In this document: positions 51,350-60,920 of the stretch, one piece after another
Layout of the letters: every line of letters begins with the position of its first letter
Position numbering within the stretch: the first letter of the stretch is position 1
Assembly (NCBI GenBank): GCA_041737175.1
Contig: JBGSSF010000008.1
Coordinates: 65,914 to 129,913, forward strand
DNA length: 64,000 bases
Direction: 5' to 3'
Source of the DNA: UBA5072 sp041737175
GTDB lineage: Bacteria > Bacteroidota > Bacteroidia > Bacteroidales > UBA10428
Translations under genes and position numbers: made by a program
The notes under the pieces: model-generated
Seen by the model: only the letters and a program-made list of their open reading frames with translations
The model's database searches: none
Told to the model about the DNA's origin: nothing

Positions 51350-52006
51350 ATGAAAAAGTATTTATTAGCTACAGCACTTCTCCTGCTCCCCATGCCGGCA
51401 ATCCTGGCACAGACCTTTGGCGTAAAAGCAGGATTGAATTTTCCCAGAATGCTTGTTAAAGACGATGATGAAACTTATTCTGACAACGTCAAGGCGAAGC
51501 TTGGATTCCATTTGGGCGGTGTCGTTGAAGTGCCCCTGACCGATGCGCTTTCCATAGAAGGAAGTGTAATCATGAGTCTCAAGGGAGGAAAATTTGTGGA
51601 AGAGTTCGGAGACTTCAAGTACACACGGAGCGGAAATCTAATTTATATAAGTATTCCGGTTGCTGCCAGATATACTTATGATCTGGGTGATATAAAGCTT
51701 TATGGGTTAGCTGGCCCATATATGGCCGTCGGTATCAGTGGCAAGTATAAGGACAAATTGGAATATAACGGAGACGAGGAAACCAACACCGAATCCGTTG
51801 ATTGGGGAAATGATTCAGAAACTGATGATTTGAAACGGCCGGATGCCGGTTTGTTACTTGGAGCCGGTGTCAGGTTAGGCAATATCCAGGCCGGTCTGTG
51901 GTATGAACTGGGGCTCCTAAATATATCCCCTTATACCGACAACGGTTTTAAAACACTAAACAGGTCATTCGCAATAACAGCGGCTTATTTTTTCGGGAAT
52001 GAATAA
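51350..52006 (+). CDS. PorT-like outer-membrane beta-barrel protein
   Basis: From ATG 51350 the protein has a signal peptide (MKKYLLATALLLLPMPAILA). The mature part shows FGVKAGLNFPRM, KLGFHLGGVVEVPLTDALSI, LIYISIPVAARYTYDLGD and the ending SFAITAAYFFGNE, the PorT/OmpW-like 8-strand barrel pattern common in Bacteroidota. A long acidic loop (EYNGDEETNTESVDWGNDSE) would face outside. Function unknown. Confidence 0.8.
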   Translation: MKKYLLATALLLLPMPAILAQTFGVKAGLNFPRMLVKDDDETYSDNVKAKLGFHLGGVVEVPLTDALSIEGSVIMSLKGGKFVEEFGDFKYTRSGNLIYISIPVAARYTYDLGDIKLYGLAGPYMAVGISGKYKDKLEYNGDEETNTESVDWGNDSETDDLKRPDAGLLLGAGVRLGNIQAGLWYELGLLNISPYTDNGFKTLNRSFAITAAYFFGNE

Positions 52007-52034
52007 TGAATCCGCTTGAGAACTGTCCGGGATA

Positions 52035-52730
52035 CTATTTCTTTACAATTTTAAAATTAAAGGCCCCGGTACCGAATGTACCCATTATTCTCAGCCATAA
52101 AGGCAGGATCATTTCGGTACCTCTTGCTGCCGTAATATCACCAAGATCAACAATGTCCTGTTGATTCCACCCGAATTGTTGCAATAATTCCCTGACTTTT
52201 AACTTGGCATCGGCGTCATTTCCGCACATGAAAACGTTGTGATTTCCGCTGCCAATTATGGCCGGATCAACCATTAAGCCGCACCACATGGTATTTAAGG
52301 CCTTCACAACCTTTGCTTTCGGAAACAACCTCTGGATCTCCTCACCCAATGAATTGGTGTTACAAAGTTCCGGTAACAGGCTTGGTGGCATGCCCTTGCT
52401 GAAGTCAAGCGGATTGGTGACATCTATCAGAACTTTACTGCCAAGATTGCCTTCACCGGCAATATTGAGCGCATTGATGGTATTAACGCCCTGAGTGGCA
52501 TTTATTATAATTTCGCCAAATGAAGCCGCCTGTGAGAAATTACCCAGCTTAACCCGGGGATTTAAGGCATGCCACTCCATAAAAGACGGACCACCATAAT
52601 TGTCTTTTGTATTTCGAACCGATGTTTCGGCCGCGTTTCTTGTCCCAAGCATTACATCGTGTCCCAAACCAAGAAGGCGTGAGGCGAGCGTAAGGCCTAC
52701 GGATCCGGTACCCAGGATTGCCAGTTTCAT
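52035..52730 (-). CDS. NADP-dependent F420-reductase-like oxidoreductase
   Basis: The 231-residue protein has an N-terminal Rossmann motif (MKLAILGTGSVGLTLASRLL) and the pattern GHDVMLGTRN of the NADP oxidoreductase coenzyme F420-dependent family; further marks are IINATQGVNTINAL, KVVKALNTMWCGLM and NHNVFMCGNDADAK. In organisms without F420 the substrate is unknown. It is monocistronic. Confidence 0.8.
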   Translation of the reverse strand: MKLAILGTGSVGLTLASRLLGLGHDVMLGTRNAAETSVRNTKDNYGGPSFMEWHALNPRVKLGNFSQAASFGEIIINATQGVNTINALNIAGEGNLGSKVLIDVTNPLDFSKGMPPSLLPELCNTNSLGEEIQRLFPKAKVVKALNTMWCGLMVDPAIIGSGNHNVFMCGNDADAKLKVRELLQQFGWNQQDIVDLGDITAARGTEMILPLWLRIMGTFGTGAFNFKIVKK

Positions 52731-52989
52731 AATCAGTGTTTTATTAGGTTGTGTTTACATACAAAACAAAAATCCTGAGCCTAGGTTCACAATGAGGTTT
52801 TAACCTGGATATCCTTGCCCTCAAACTTCCACCTATTATTTTCCATTTACCTGCTCAGGCGTCTTTTTACAGGCTGGTTCAACCAGTTAACCGATTTTCT
52901 TATCTTTTCCTGGTTACGGTCAGTTATTTTTACTTTATATTTATTCTATTATTGAACAACACCATCAAAACTGTTAAAATTTTGAAATT

Positions 52990-53172
52990 ATGAGTAGAGA
53001 AATGCACAAAACTGCACCTGCAGGTGCCGTTTATGGTCTGGGATTAATTGGTGCCGCGGTATATTTTATATCGCACGCCACAGGTTTCTGGATGGGCGTT
53101 TTAGGATTCCTTAAAGCGCTGGTTTGGCCTGCCTTTCTGGTTTATGATCTCTTAAAACATATGGCAGTTTAA
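52990..53172 (+). CDS. Small membrane protein, 60 aa
   Basis: The protein has two hydrophobic stretches (AVYGLGLIGAAVYFISHA and VLGFLKALVWPAFLVYDLL) and a short polar N-terminus. The gene's 3' end overlaps the 3' end of the Lnt-like gene on the other strand by 62 bp. Its separate ATG and the 260-bp gap before it support a real gene; the function is unknown. Confidence 0.55.
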   Translation: MSREMHKTAPAGAVYGLGLIGAAVYFISHATGFWMGVLGFLKALVWPAFLVYDLLKHMAV

Positions 53173-54640
53173 TACCTGTAATTGCCAGAAAGACCAGCAG
53201 TACAGCGCAAAACCAGGCGAACCAGTCACCGGTTTGAGCATAGATTGTCCGCACTCCTTTTACCGGCAACTCGGTGATGATGGTTCTGTTTGTGAGGGTA
53301 TGATAGAAATTCATCTGCGAAAGAACCCTCCCCTGGTAATCCGCCCCCATGGTCAATCCCTCAAGGGTTGTTCTGACCATCGAAAAACCATTTTCTATAC
53401 TGCGCAACATTGAAAGTTCAGTATGCATATTGGCAGCGCCTCTTGCGGGTTCATCTCCGGGAACAATAAGGATATCAACACCTTTTTTCCCGGCCTCACG
53501 GATAAAACGATGAAACTCCATTTCAAAACATATGGGTGAGGCTATCCTGCCATAAGGTGTATTCAGAATCTCTACAAGATTGCCCTGGTAGAATCCTGCG
53601 TTGGGACTCCTGCCTTTAAAGTGATTATAAGCTATCTTGCCATCGGGTTGGATGGCCAGCACATGATTGTCATCCGGGTATTGATGATCACCGAATACCA
53701 GGAGGCTTGGGAAAAAATAAATCTGATGTTCCCTGGCGAAATCCTGCATCCGACGGATAAGTTCAGCCTCATCTTCGGCAAACACAACGGCATTACCGCT
53801 GGCCCACGAAAGAATTTTAATTCCTGAAGGTATTAGTTTTTCAGAGGTTTCAAACAATTCGTTTTGTACCTCATGCATTAAATCACGGTATTTTTCTTTT
53901 TGTTCCTGTTTTACTTTTTCCGGCATAGCGTCATAGGTGTAGAAGAGGTTATCTTCCTGAAATCCAAAAATTATTGATCCTACTTTTACGGTTCCGGGAC
54001 CAGGAGCGAAGAAAACCAGGCGTATGCCGCCCCATAAAGTGATGAGAAGAATGAGGACGGTGAAACTTATCACCGGAAGCCTGGTTTTCTTCAGTTCGAA
54101 TTTCTCTTCCCAGAGCAAGTTGAAAATGGATGCCAGCCAGCCTACCAGGAAGGAGGGTCCCCAGACACCCGTAACTGAAAGAAGCTGCATGAGAGGCTTC
54201 ATTGCGAACATAGAATGGGTCCAGTGGAGGATGGTTCCCAACTGTTCAATATAAGAAAGCAGGAACTGAACTGTAATTAAAGCGGCAGGATATACAAGGG
54301 TTGAAAGGAACTGTTTATGTATCCTTTTAAATAAGAACCGGTCGATCAGGCATGGAATCATCACATAAAGAGCAAAACTCAAGGCAATGACAATTTCAAA
54401 CCACAATTCCACCTGTTCTGCAAGACCAATAAAATAGATATGCGATGCCAAAAGAATAAATGGAAATGACAGAAGAATTCCCCAAAAACCGCGTTGTTTC
54501 CTGAAATATCTTAAAAAGAAAATGGAGCCGATCCAGGTTGTAACCGGGATATTCCATTTGCCCCCCATAAACAAAAGAAACACACATCCTGTGAGAAGCC
54601 AGAGGAAGTTGACAACAATTTGCTGCCTCCTGTCTTTCAT
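53111..54640 (-). CDS. Lnt-like membrane protein with nitrilase domain
   Basis: The 509-residue protein has about six N-terminal helices (to about 210), a periplasmic nitrilase-fold domain (about 220-480) and a C-terminal helix, the topology of apolipoprotein N-acyltransferase. Cys371 in ASPICFEMEF fits the nucleophile and the Lys of YNHFKGRSP the catalytic base. The Glu expected after the first strand (WPE-type motif) is replaced by WASGNAVV. It could be an altered acyltransferase or a distinct relative. It is 3'-overlapped by the 60-residue membrane protein. Confidence 0.65.
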   Translation of the reverse strand: MKDRRQQIVVNFLWLLTGCVFLLFMGGKWNIPVTTWIGSIFFLRYFRKQRGFWGILLSFPFILLASHIYFIGLAEQVELWFEIVIALSFALYVMIPCLIDRFLFKRIHKQFLSTLVYPAALITVQFLLSYIEQLGTILHWTHSMFAMKPLMQLLSVTGVWGPSFLVGWLASIFNLLWEEKFELKKTRLPVISFTVLILLITLWGGIRLVFFAPGPGTVKVGSIIFGFQEDNLFYTYDAMPEKVKQEQKEKYRDLMHEVQNELFETSEKLIPSGIKILSWASGNAVVFAEDEAELIRRMQDFAREHQIYFFPSLLVFGDHQYPDDNHVLAIQPDGKIAYNHFKGRSPNAGFYQGNLVEILNTPYGRIASPICFEMEFHRFIREAGKKGVDILIVPGDEPARGAANMHTELSMLRSIENGFSMVRTTLEGLTMGADYQGRVLSQMNFYHTLTNRTIITELPVKGVRTIYAQTGDWFAWFCAVLLVFLAITGIKLPYVLRDHKPERQAKPAL

Positions 54641-54780
54641 ATTAAATGTACTAAAGGTTAATATAAGTAACTATTAAAGTAAAAATAAATGATGATTTGC
54701 CCTTGCGAAAGCTTATTCCCTTGAACAGGCCATAATACCTGATGGATTGTACCCCGGTGAATCCGGAATGTACCTGAAGC

Positions 54781-55536
54781 TTATTTATTGAGCCATTCTT
54801 TAAAACTCTGAACCCTTTCACGGCTCACAATAGATTCGAGTTTATCGGGCAGGAGTTGTACGATCACCCTCCGGTTAAAATAGTTGGATATTTTAGAAAT
54901 AGCGGTTATGCTTACAATGGTGTTGCGGTTTATCTGGTAAAACTGTTCCGGGTCAAGCACCTGATTTAACTCAGTAAGGCTATTTTCAACGATTGTTTTA
55001 CCACCTGCCAGGCAACAGGCAAATACCACGCCATCCTCAGCCATGAAACAAGCGATGTCTTCAGTTATTATATACTTATAGCCGTTGCCTGATCGAACCA
55101 GAAACCGCTGCTTATAGGTTTTCGAACCCGTAGAAAATATTTTGTAGTACTCTCTGGAATTTGAATTCATATAGGCTTCCCGGGTTTTTTTAAATTTATC
55201 AAAAGCCTTTTTCAGATCACCGAAGTTTACCGGCTTCAACAAATAATCAATGCTGTTTACTCTGAAAGCATGTATTGCAAATTCATTATAGGCCGTTACA
55301 AATATTACCGGTACTTCAATATTCACCTGATCAAAAAGATCGAATGATGTACCATCGGTCAGTTGAATGTCAACCAGAAGCAAGTCAGGAGACTCCGTTT
55401 TATGCATGAACCAGTTCACCCCTTTTTCAACTGAATCAATCACTCCCAAAACCGAATAGGCATTGTCATATTGTTTTATCAACCTGATGATCAGATCAGC
55501 GGTCCGCTGCTCATCTTCAATTATCAATATCTTCAT
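54781..55536 (-). CDS. LytTR response regulator
   Basis: The 251-residue protein has a receiver (IIEDEQRTADLI, DLLLVDIQLTDG with the phospho-acceptor Asp, VTAYNEFAIHAF, DYLLKPVNF) and a LytTR DNA-binding domain (KYIITEDIACFMAEDG, EQFYQINRNTIVSITAISKI). It follows the histidine kinase by 2 bp, so the two form a two-component system. It is the last gene of a five-gene operon. Confidence 0.93.
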   Translation of the reverse strand: MKILIIEDEQRTADLIIRLIKQYDNAYSVLGVIDSVEKGVNWFMHKTESPDLLLVDIQLTDGTSFDLFDQVNIEVPVIFVTAYNEFAIHAFRVNSIDYLLKPVNFGDLKKAFDKFKKTREAYMNSNSREYYKIFSTGSKTYKQRFLVRSGNGYKYIITEDIACFMAEDGVVFACCLAGGKTIVENSLTELNQVLDPEQFYQINRNTIVSITAISKISNYFNRRVIVQLLPDKLESIVSRERVQSFKEWLNK

Positions 55537-55538
55537 AT

Positions 55539-56627
55539 TCAGTTGATTTTGGGGAGTTTTACCACAAAGTAATTATCGGATTCTTCTAAAATTATGTCTT
55601 TGTTACTTTCGATAGCATATCTTTTCCGGATGTTTTGCAATCCGACACCTGTGGATTCATTCAACAGTCTTCGTTTATTCAGATTGTTGCGGATAATTAT
55701 GTAATCTTCATCTTCCAATATTTCAATAACCAAAGGATTATCCTTTTTAAAGACGTTGTGTTTTACAGCATTTTCCACGAGCATTTGAAGCGAGTGCGGC
55801 AGAATTTTGCATTTTAACTTTGTATGTTCTGAAAGGGCTATCGATAAACGGATGTAGTCCTCATGGCGAATCTTTAGCAGGAAGAAATAGGAATCCAGGT
55901 ATTCAAGCTCTTTATCAACAGTGACCACGTTATCGGAATGCATCTCAAGAATATAGCGGTAATGCTTGGATAAATGCGAAATATATTCTGCTGATAGTTC
56001 AGTGCTTTCATAAATCAGGGATGAAAGCACGCTCAGACTGTTAAAAAAGAAGTGCGGGTCAATCTGGTTCTTAAGTGCCGCATATTGAGCAGTAATACTC
56101 TCCTTCTTCTGTTGGGCTGCCAGCACTTCCAATTCTTTCACATTTTTCATGGAACTCACAAAAATATGAGTACCATATACCAGAATAAACAACAGCATAA
56201 AACCGAACAGCAATTCAGGATTAACTCTAATGGATTCGAAAAGATCAGCGGGATCAAATATATCCGGATTAATAAAATGTACGTCTTCCTCCCAGGCAAA
56301 TCTGAACAGATAATGGTCTATGATGCGGTATCCCCAGTTAAAGAAAATTGAACATACAATCACAAATAAAAGCAGAACCAGGGTAACAACGGAAAGCTTG
56401 CGGTACCAGATTTTCTTTTCAAGTGTATTCTTCATGAAATTACTGAAAATAGAACTGCAAGCCACCCAAAACAGCATCCAGTAGATGATGAAATACAGGC
56501 TGAATACTATACTTCTGAGGCTGGGTTCGAGGGCGCTTGAAAAGGTCTGATCACCCTGTTTAAAAATCAAATGAAGGATTACTATTACCGCCAACCGACG
56601 CAGGAAACTTTGTTTGCTTTTATTCAT
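55539..56627 (-). CDS. LytS/YehU-type histidine kinase
   Basis: The 362-residue membrane protein has four N-terminal helices (to about 165), a coiled linker, the His-kinase motif ALKNQIDPHFFFNSLSVLSS and a HATPase domain (LQMLVENAVKHNVF, STGVGLQNIRKRYAI). There is no separate sensor domain, so it may sense membrane or small ligands. Its partner is the LytTR regulator. It is 12 bp downstream of the epimerase-like gene. Confidence 0.9.
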   Translation of the reverse strand: MNKSKQSFLRRLAVIVILHLIFKQGDQTFSSALEPSLRSIVFSLYFIIYWMLFWVACSSIFSNFMKNTLEKKIWYRKLSVVTLVLLLFVIVCSIFFNWGYRIIDHYLFRFAWEEDVHFINPDIFDPADLFESIRVNPELLFGFMLLFILVYGTHIFVSSMKNVKELEVLAAQQKKESITAQYAALKNQIDPHFFFNSLSVLSSLIYESTELSAEYISHLSKHYRYILEMHSDNVVTVDKELEYLDSYFFLLKIRHEDYIRLSIALSEHTKLKCKILPHSLQMLVENAVKHNVFKKDNPLVIEILEDEDYIIIRNNLNKRRLLNESTGVGLQNIRKRYAIESNKDIILEESDNYFVVKLPKIN

Positions 56628-56639
56628 AACTGCCGGTAT

Positions 56640-57626
56640 TCAGTTTTTAAGATACCCCGATTGGGTGAACCATTCCAATGCATCCGCTATGGCTTTATCA
56701 ACAGGAGTTTGTGGCAATCCCAATTCATCAACAGCTTTGGATGAACTATAATAATTACCCACACACAGAATTTTGGCATTGACCAGGTTTAGGTTAAATC
56801 TGAATCCCGATTTTACGGCCAGTGTTCCGATCGTTCCCAAAGCATGTAAAAATCTCGGCCCCAATTTTATCTGGTAGAATGATCGTCCGGTTGCATTCGC
56901 AAGCTTTGCATAGAATTCACCATAGGAAAGGTTTTCATTTGCCAGCAGGTAACATGATCCTGATCTTCCCCTTTCAATGGCATTGCAAATACCACCTGCC
57001 ACATCAGCCACATGTACAAAGTTTTTTCCTCCCGGCGGCACAGGTACGATTTTTTTGGTATGCATCATGGTTATTATCCTGCCTGAACTGGGTTTTGCGT
57101 CGAACGGGCCTAACATAAAGGTCGGATTCACAACCACCGTATCAAGTTTACCGCTTTTGGCATATTCAATAACCAATTCCTGGGCCTTCGTTTTACTTAT
57201 GGCGTATCCCGATGAAGTAAAGGGGTATTTTGCCGGCAAATTCTCGTTTCCCGGATTGGATTTTGTTCCGTATCCGAATGTATTGGCCGTACTGACAAAA
57301 ATGAATTTTTTTACTTGGTTCCGGCAGGAAGCTTTTAACATGTTTAGGGTACCTGTGACGTTGACCTGCAGGTAAGGTTCGACGCATAAATAATGTTGTG
57401 TAGTGTCAGCAGCTGCGTGTATAACTACATCACAACTTTTTACCGCTTCCATAACATCTGCCATACTAGTTATGTTGCCATAGAACAGCTCGTATTCGGC
57501 TCCGGACAATGCGCGCAAATCAGCGGTGGAACGAACCATAGCGCGCACCGGGATTCCCCGCCGGTTAAGTTCCCTGACCACATTGGAAGCCAGAAAACCA
57601 TTTGCGCCTGTCACCAATGCCTTCAT
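56640..57626 (-). CDS. NAD-dependent epimerase/reductase (extended SDR)
   Basis: The 328-residue enzyme has the extended-SDR motifs TGANGFLASNVV, DVVIHAAADTTQ, FVSTANTFGYG and the catalytic YAISKTKAQ. The look is close to dihydroflavonol 4-reductase/NAD-dependent epimerases; the substrate is unknown. It lies between an SDR gene (16 bp) and the histidine kinase (12 bp) in one operon. Confidence 0.85.
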   Translation of the reverse strand: MKALVTGANGFLASNVVRELNRRGIPVRAMVRSTADLRALSGAEYELFYGNITSMADVMEAVKSCDVVIHAAADTTQHYLCVEPYLQVNVTGTLNMLKASCRNQVKKFIFVSTANTFGYGTKSNPGNENLPAKYPFTSSGYAISKTKAQELVIEYAKSGKLDTVVVNPTFMLGPFDAKPSSGRIITMMHTKKIVPVPPGGKNFVHVADVAGGICNAIERGRSGSCYLLANENLSYGEFYAKLANATGRSFYQIKLGPRFLHALGTIGTLAVKSGFRFNLNLVNAKILCVGNYYSSSKAVDELGLPQTPVDKAIADALEWFTQSGYLKN

Positions 57627-57642
57627 ATCAGAAAGTTAATTA

Positions 57643-58488
57643 TTATTTTACTGCAACAGCAAATTGTTCGTCTTTCAATTCGCGTTTGATGACCCTTGAA
57701 AGCAGGTTCAGCCTGATCCAAACCGGTACAATCTGGATCATCAGCCAGTTTAATTTGTTCAGAAACCCCGGGATAATTAAAGAATCATGTTTTAGCAAAT
57801 TGTTCACGGCTATTTCTGCTGTTCTCTGTGTTGTGATCAACCCAATTTTACCGAACAATTTTTGCCGCTCAATCCGTTTTGTAACATCAGGATTGGTTTT
57901 CATCGGACCGGGATGTATGACACTGACAAATACGCCTGTGTCTTTTAATTCCTCATAAAGCCCTCTTGAAAACGACCATATAAACGCCTTGGATGCGGGA
58001 TAAACTGTTTTATAAGCAATAGGACTAAATGAAGCCATACTGGCTACATTGAGAATAAAGGACTGATGATGGGTTTTAAGTTCAGGCAATATCAGTCGCG
58101 TAAGCAATGAGGTTGCCCGTATATTCAATTGAATGATATTGTCGATATATGACGTCGAAGCCTCATCAAAAGCCCTGGTACCACCTATACCGGCATTGTT
58201 GATGAGTATGGTGATCCGTCCCTTCGCCAATGCCCAGGTTGCCACCTGAAACACAACATGCGATTCCGACAAGTCTGCTTCAAAATAATGTACCTCTACT
58301 TCATGCTGGTTTGCCAGTGATGAGCTTAATTCTGGTAAACCCTCGTCTTTTAAAGAAACCAACAGCAGGTTGTAGTTCCTTCGTGCAAGTTCCCGGGCAA
58401 TTTCTTTGCCTAACCCACAACTTGCACCGGTTACCAGGGCATATGTTGAGCCTTCATCATTTAACTTATGAATCCAATTCCTCATCAT
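57643..58488 (-). CDS. Classical short-chain dehydrogenase
   Basis: The SDR motifs are clear: ALVTGASCGLGKEIARELA, NNAG in ITILINNAGIGG, Ser in VASMASFSP, and YPASKAFIWSFS with YxxxK. I start at ATG 58488, which gives MMRNWIHKLNDEGSTYALVT; ATG 58506 would overlap the START gene by 11 bp. The C-terminus has a hydrophobic helical part (LNKLNWLMIQIVPVWIRL) that may touch the membrane. The substrate is probably lipid-like, given the START protein upstream. Confidence 0.85.
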   Translation of the reverse strand: MMRNWIHKLNDEGSTYALVTGASCGLGKEIARELARRNYNLLLVSLKDEGLPELSSSLANQHEVEVHYFEADLSESHVVFQVATWALAKGRITILINNAGIGGTRAFDEASTSYIDNIIQLNIRATSLLTRLILPELKTHHQSFILNVASMASFSPIAYKTVYPASKAFIWSFSRGLYEELKDTGVFVSVIHPGPMKTNPDVTKRIERQKLFGKIGLITTQRTAEIAVNNLLKHDSLIIPGFLNKLNWLMIQIVPVWIRLNLLSRVIKRELKDEQFAVAVK

Positions 58489-58495
58489 TGAAATA

Positions 58496-59158
58496 TTATA
58501 AAACAACCACCTGTTCCGATAAGAGTTCCTTTAACCGGACCAGGTTATTATGAAACATCTTTTCAATGACCGGATCCTGAATATACCTGGGAAATAATGG
58601 CGGGGTGTCGGATATGGCGCAGAATTCAATTTGAACCTTTTGAGGTGCGGTCTCCGTGATGGTCCAGGTAGCCCTATAATTCTCCAGGCGTTCAATTCCG
58701 GGTTTTGGAGGGACATAATCCGCTCTGCTGCTAATATTGATCACTACACTTTTGCCTCCCGGATTATTCTGAATCTCAAACATGGATACCAGATCGCGGT
58801 TATTGAACGGCCAGGGGATGTTATACAGTGTATAGGTATACCATTCTGCTGGGTTTGATCGGGATAACAGATAGTTCTCCGTAACTCCCGACATCCATTT
58901 CACCGTAGCAGAAGCGTCCGTTAAGATTTCGATCGTCTTTCGCAGGGAACAATTTACCTGGGTTTCTCCTTTTCTTTCCCGGGTTTCCTTTCCGTTGCCG
59001 TGTTGAATCCATCTTACATATGTTTTAACACCGTTTGTGTTCCTGACTTCTTCCCAATCACCATAAGACAAACTGATATTCGTGTCAACCACATCATCCA
59101 TATTAATAATGATTGCTGTTATTGACATGCATGCTGAAAGAAATACATGAGACATCAT
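58496..59158 (-). CDS. START/SRPBCC-domain protein
   Basis: The 220-residue protein has a hydrophobic N-terminus that may be a signal or anchor (VFLSACMSITAIII), then a lipid-binding START-like fold: WEEVRNTNGVKTYVRW, WYTYTLYNIPWPFNNRDLVS and YRATWTITETAPQKVQIEF. Such proteins bind sterols, lipids or hydrophobic intermediates. It is first in the operon with two short-chain reductases and a two-component system, which suggests a regulated lipid-modification pathway. Confidence 0.8.
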   Translation of the reverse strand: MMSHVFLSACMSITAIIINMDDVVDTNISLSYGDWEEVRNTNGVKTYVRWIQHGNGKETRERKGETQVNCSLRKTIEILTDASATVKWMSGVTENYLLSRSNPAEWYTYTLYNIPWPFNNRDLVSMFEIQNNPGGKSVVINISSRADYVPPKPGIERLENYRATWTITETAPQKVQIEFCAISDTPPLFPRYIQDPVIEKMFHNNLVRLKELLSEQVVVL

Positions 59159-59410
59159 ACTTAACTCATTTTAGAATTTACCAATTATTACTGGTTAAAA
59201 GTAAGCCCGATTTCAATGTAATAAAAGATATTTTTCGGGATCGGGCTTTATTCCTGGTTGGATTGTACTTATGCATATTCGGATTGTACCGAAATCCCAT
59301 TTCAGGTCCTTTATTGAATAAATTTGTTTGTATCCATAATAATACATCTGCTTTTCCTATGTTTGCAGTACCTATTATTCGCAAAATATTTGATCATAAT
59401 CATTATTCAT

Positions 59411-59863
59411 ATGAAAAAAATATCTGTAATTGCGTTAACCGGTATCCTTCTTTTATCTTACTGTACCAGGTCAAATATTAAAAATACTGTACCCGTTATT
59501 GGAACCTGGAAGCTTATTTCAGGAACACTCATTGAAAATGGAGATACCCTGGTCACAGATTATACCACAAAAGTATCCTTTATAAAAATAATAAACGAAA
59601 CCCATTTTGCCTTTCTTGAGCATGATCTGAACCAGGGTAAGGATTCGACGGCTGTTTTCGTGGCCGGGGGAGGCCGCTATTCGCTGACCGATTCTGTATA
59701 TACCGAACATCTTGAATATTGCAGCGACAGGGCATGGGAAGACAATGATTTTTCATTTGTGGTTACAGTAAAGAATGACACCCTTATTCAACAGGGCCTG
59801 GAGATTGTTGAGGAGGCGGAGATCAACCGGTTGAATATTGAGAGGTATGTGAGGGTGAACTGA
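59411..59863 (+). CDS. Lipocalin-like lipoprotein
   Basis: ATG 59411 gives a lipoprotein signal (MKKISVIALTGILLLSYC). The rest, starting IGTWKLISGTLIENGDTLV, resembles the lipocalin-like domain proteins of Bacteroidota (about 130 residues, GTWKL near the start). A TATGTTTG element at 59358-59365 may be its promoter. The following esterase begins 12 bp later, so the two are probably co-transcribed. Confidence 0.7.
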   Translation: MKKISVIALTGILLLSYCTRSNIKNTVPVIGTWKLISGTLIENGDTLVTDYTTKVSFIKIINETHFAFLEHDLNQGKDSTAVFVAGGGRYSLTDSVYTEHLEYCSDRAWEDNDFSFVVTVKNDTLIQQGLEIVEEAEINRLNIERYVRVN

Positions 59864-59875
59864 CAAGCCGGCATC

Positions 59876-60874
59876 ATGCAAAATAGAACAGGTGAAAGAT
59901 TAAATGAATCCAGATTAACTGTATTCATCATTGTACTGGTCGGAATTGGTTTATTATCATTCCGGGCGGACAAAGGGAAAGGTCAGAGAAGATCCATCGT
60001 GCATGATAACTTAAACAGAACCTTCTCCGTTTATGCTCCCGCTTCCTTTGACAAAAACGTGCAGATGCCGGTCGTAATTGCCTTGCATGGCAGAGGGACC
60101 AATGGAAAAGGCATGATGCTCGTTACAAAGAAAGGTTTTAACAGGCTTGCTGACACGGATAGTTTCCTGGTTGTATATCCTGACGGTATAGAACGGAGTT
60201 GGAACGATGGCAGAAGAGATGCAGAGGCCAATGATCGCGCACACAGGGATAATATCAATGATGTCGGTTTTATATCTGCATTGATTGATTACATGATAGC
60301 CGAATATAACACCGATCCGCAACGGATATACGTTACCGGAATATCCAATGGCGCCATGATGGCATATCGTTTGGCCTGCGAATTATCTCACCGGATCGCG
60401 GCCATTGCGCCTGTAGACGGAAATATTCCGTACCTGCTGGCGGACGGATGCTCTCCTTCTGAACCCTTATCGGTTCTGGCCATCAATAATGTACTTGATC
60501 CCCTTGTTCCATTTGAAGGAGGTGAAATCCGCAATCATTCCAAAAAGATAAAACTGGGTAAGGTTTTATCGGTAAAAGAATCCATTGAATTCTGGGTAGT
60601 CCGGAACGGATGTTTAAATACTCCGGTTGTGACTGAAATGCCTGACACTGATCCTGATGATGGTACAAGAGTGGTAAGGGATGAATATAACAATGGCTTG
60701 AACGGAACTGAGGTAACACTTTATTCAATAGAAGGAGGAGGACACACCTGGCCGGGTGGTATTCAATACCTGCCTAAACGGAGAATAGGAAAAACCAGCA
60801 GGGATATCAATGCCAATGAAATCATCTGGCTATTTTTCAAAAAGCATTCCCTTCCGACAGGGCCTGAACGGTAA
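59876..60874 (+). CDS. PHB-depolymerase-like esterase
   Basis: The 332-residue protein has an N-terminal hydrophobic anchor (LTVFIIVLVGIGLLSF). The esterase motifs are VVIALHGRGTNGKG, Ser157 in GISNGAMMAY, an acid in the NNVLDPLVP region and GGGHTWPGG. It belongs to the LpqC/PHB depolymerase family, like the lipoprotein at 29.7 kb, but has a longer insert. Its natural substrate may be an acyl or feruloyl ester. Confidence 0.85.
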   Translation: MQNRTGERLNESRLTVFIIVLVGIGLLSFRADKGKGQRRSIVHDNLNRTFSVYAPASFDKNVQMPVVIALHGRGTNGKGMMLVTKKGFNRLADTDSFLVVYPDGIERSWNDGRRDAEANDRAHRDNINDVGFISALIDYMIAEYNTDPQRIYVTGISNGAMMAYRLACELSHRIAAIAPVDGNIPYLLADGCSPSEPLSVLAINNVLDPLVPFEGGEIRNHSKKIKLGKVLSVKESIEFWVVRNGCLNTPVVTEMPDTDPDDGTRVVRDEYNNGLNGTEVTLYSIEGGGHTWPGGIQYLPKRRIGKTSRDINANEIIWLFFKKHSLPTGPER

Positions 60875-60920
60875 TTTGCAGCTCAGCGTAGTTTTGTTAA
60901 CCATAGCCAACTTATGATCA

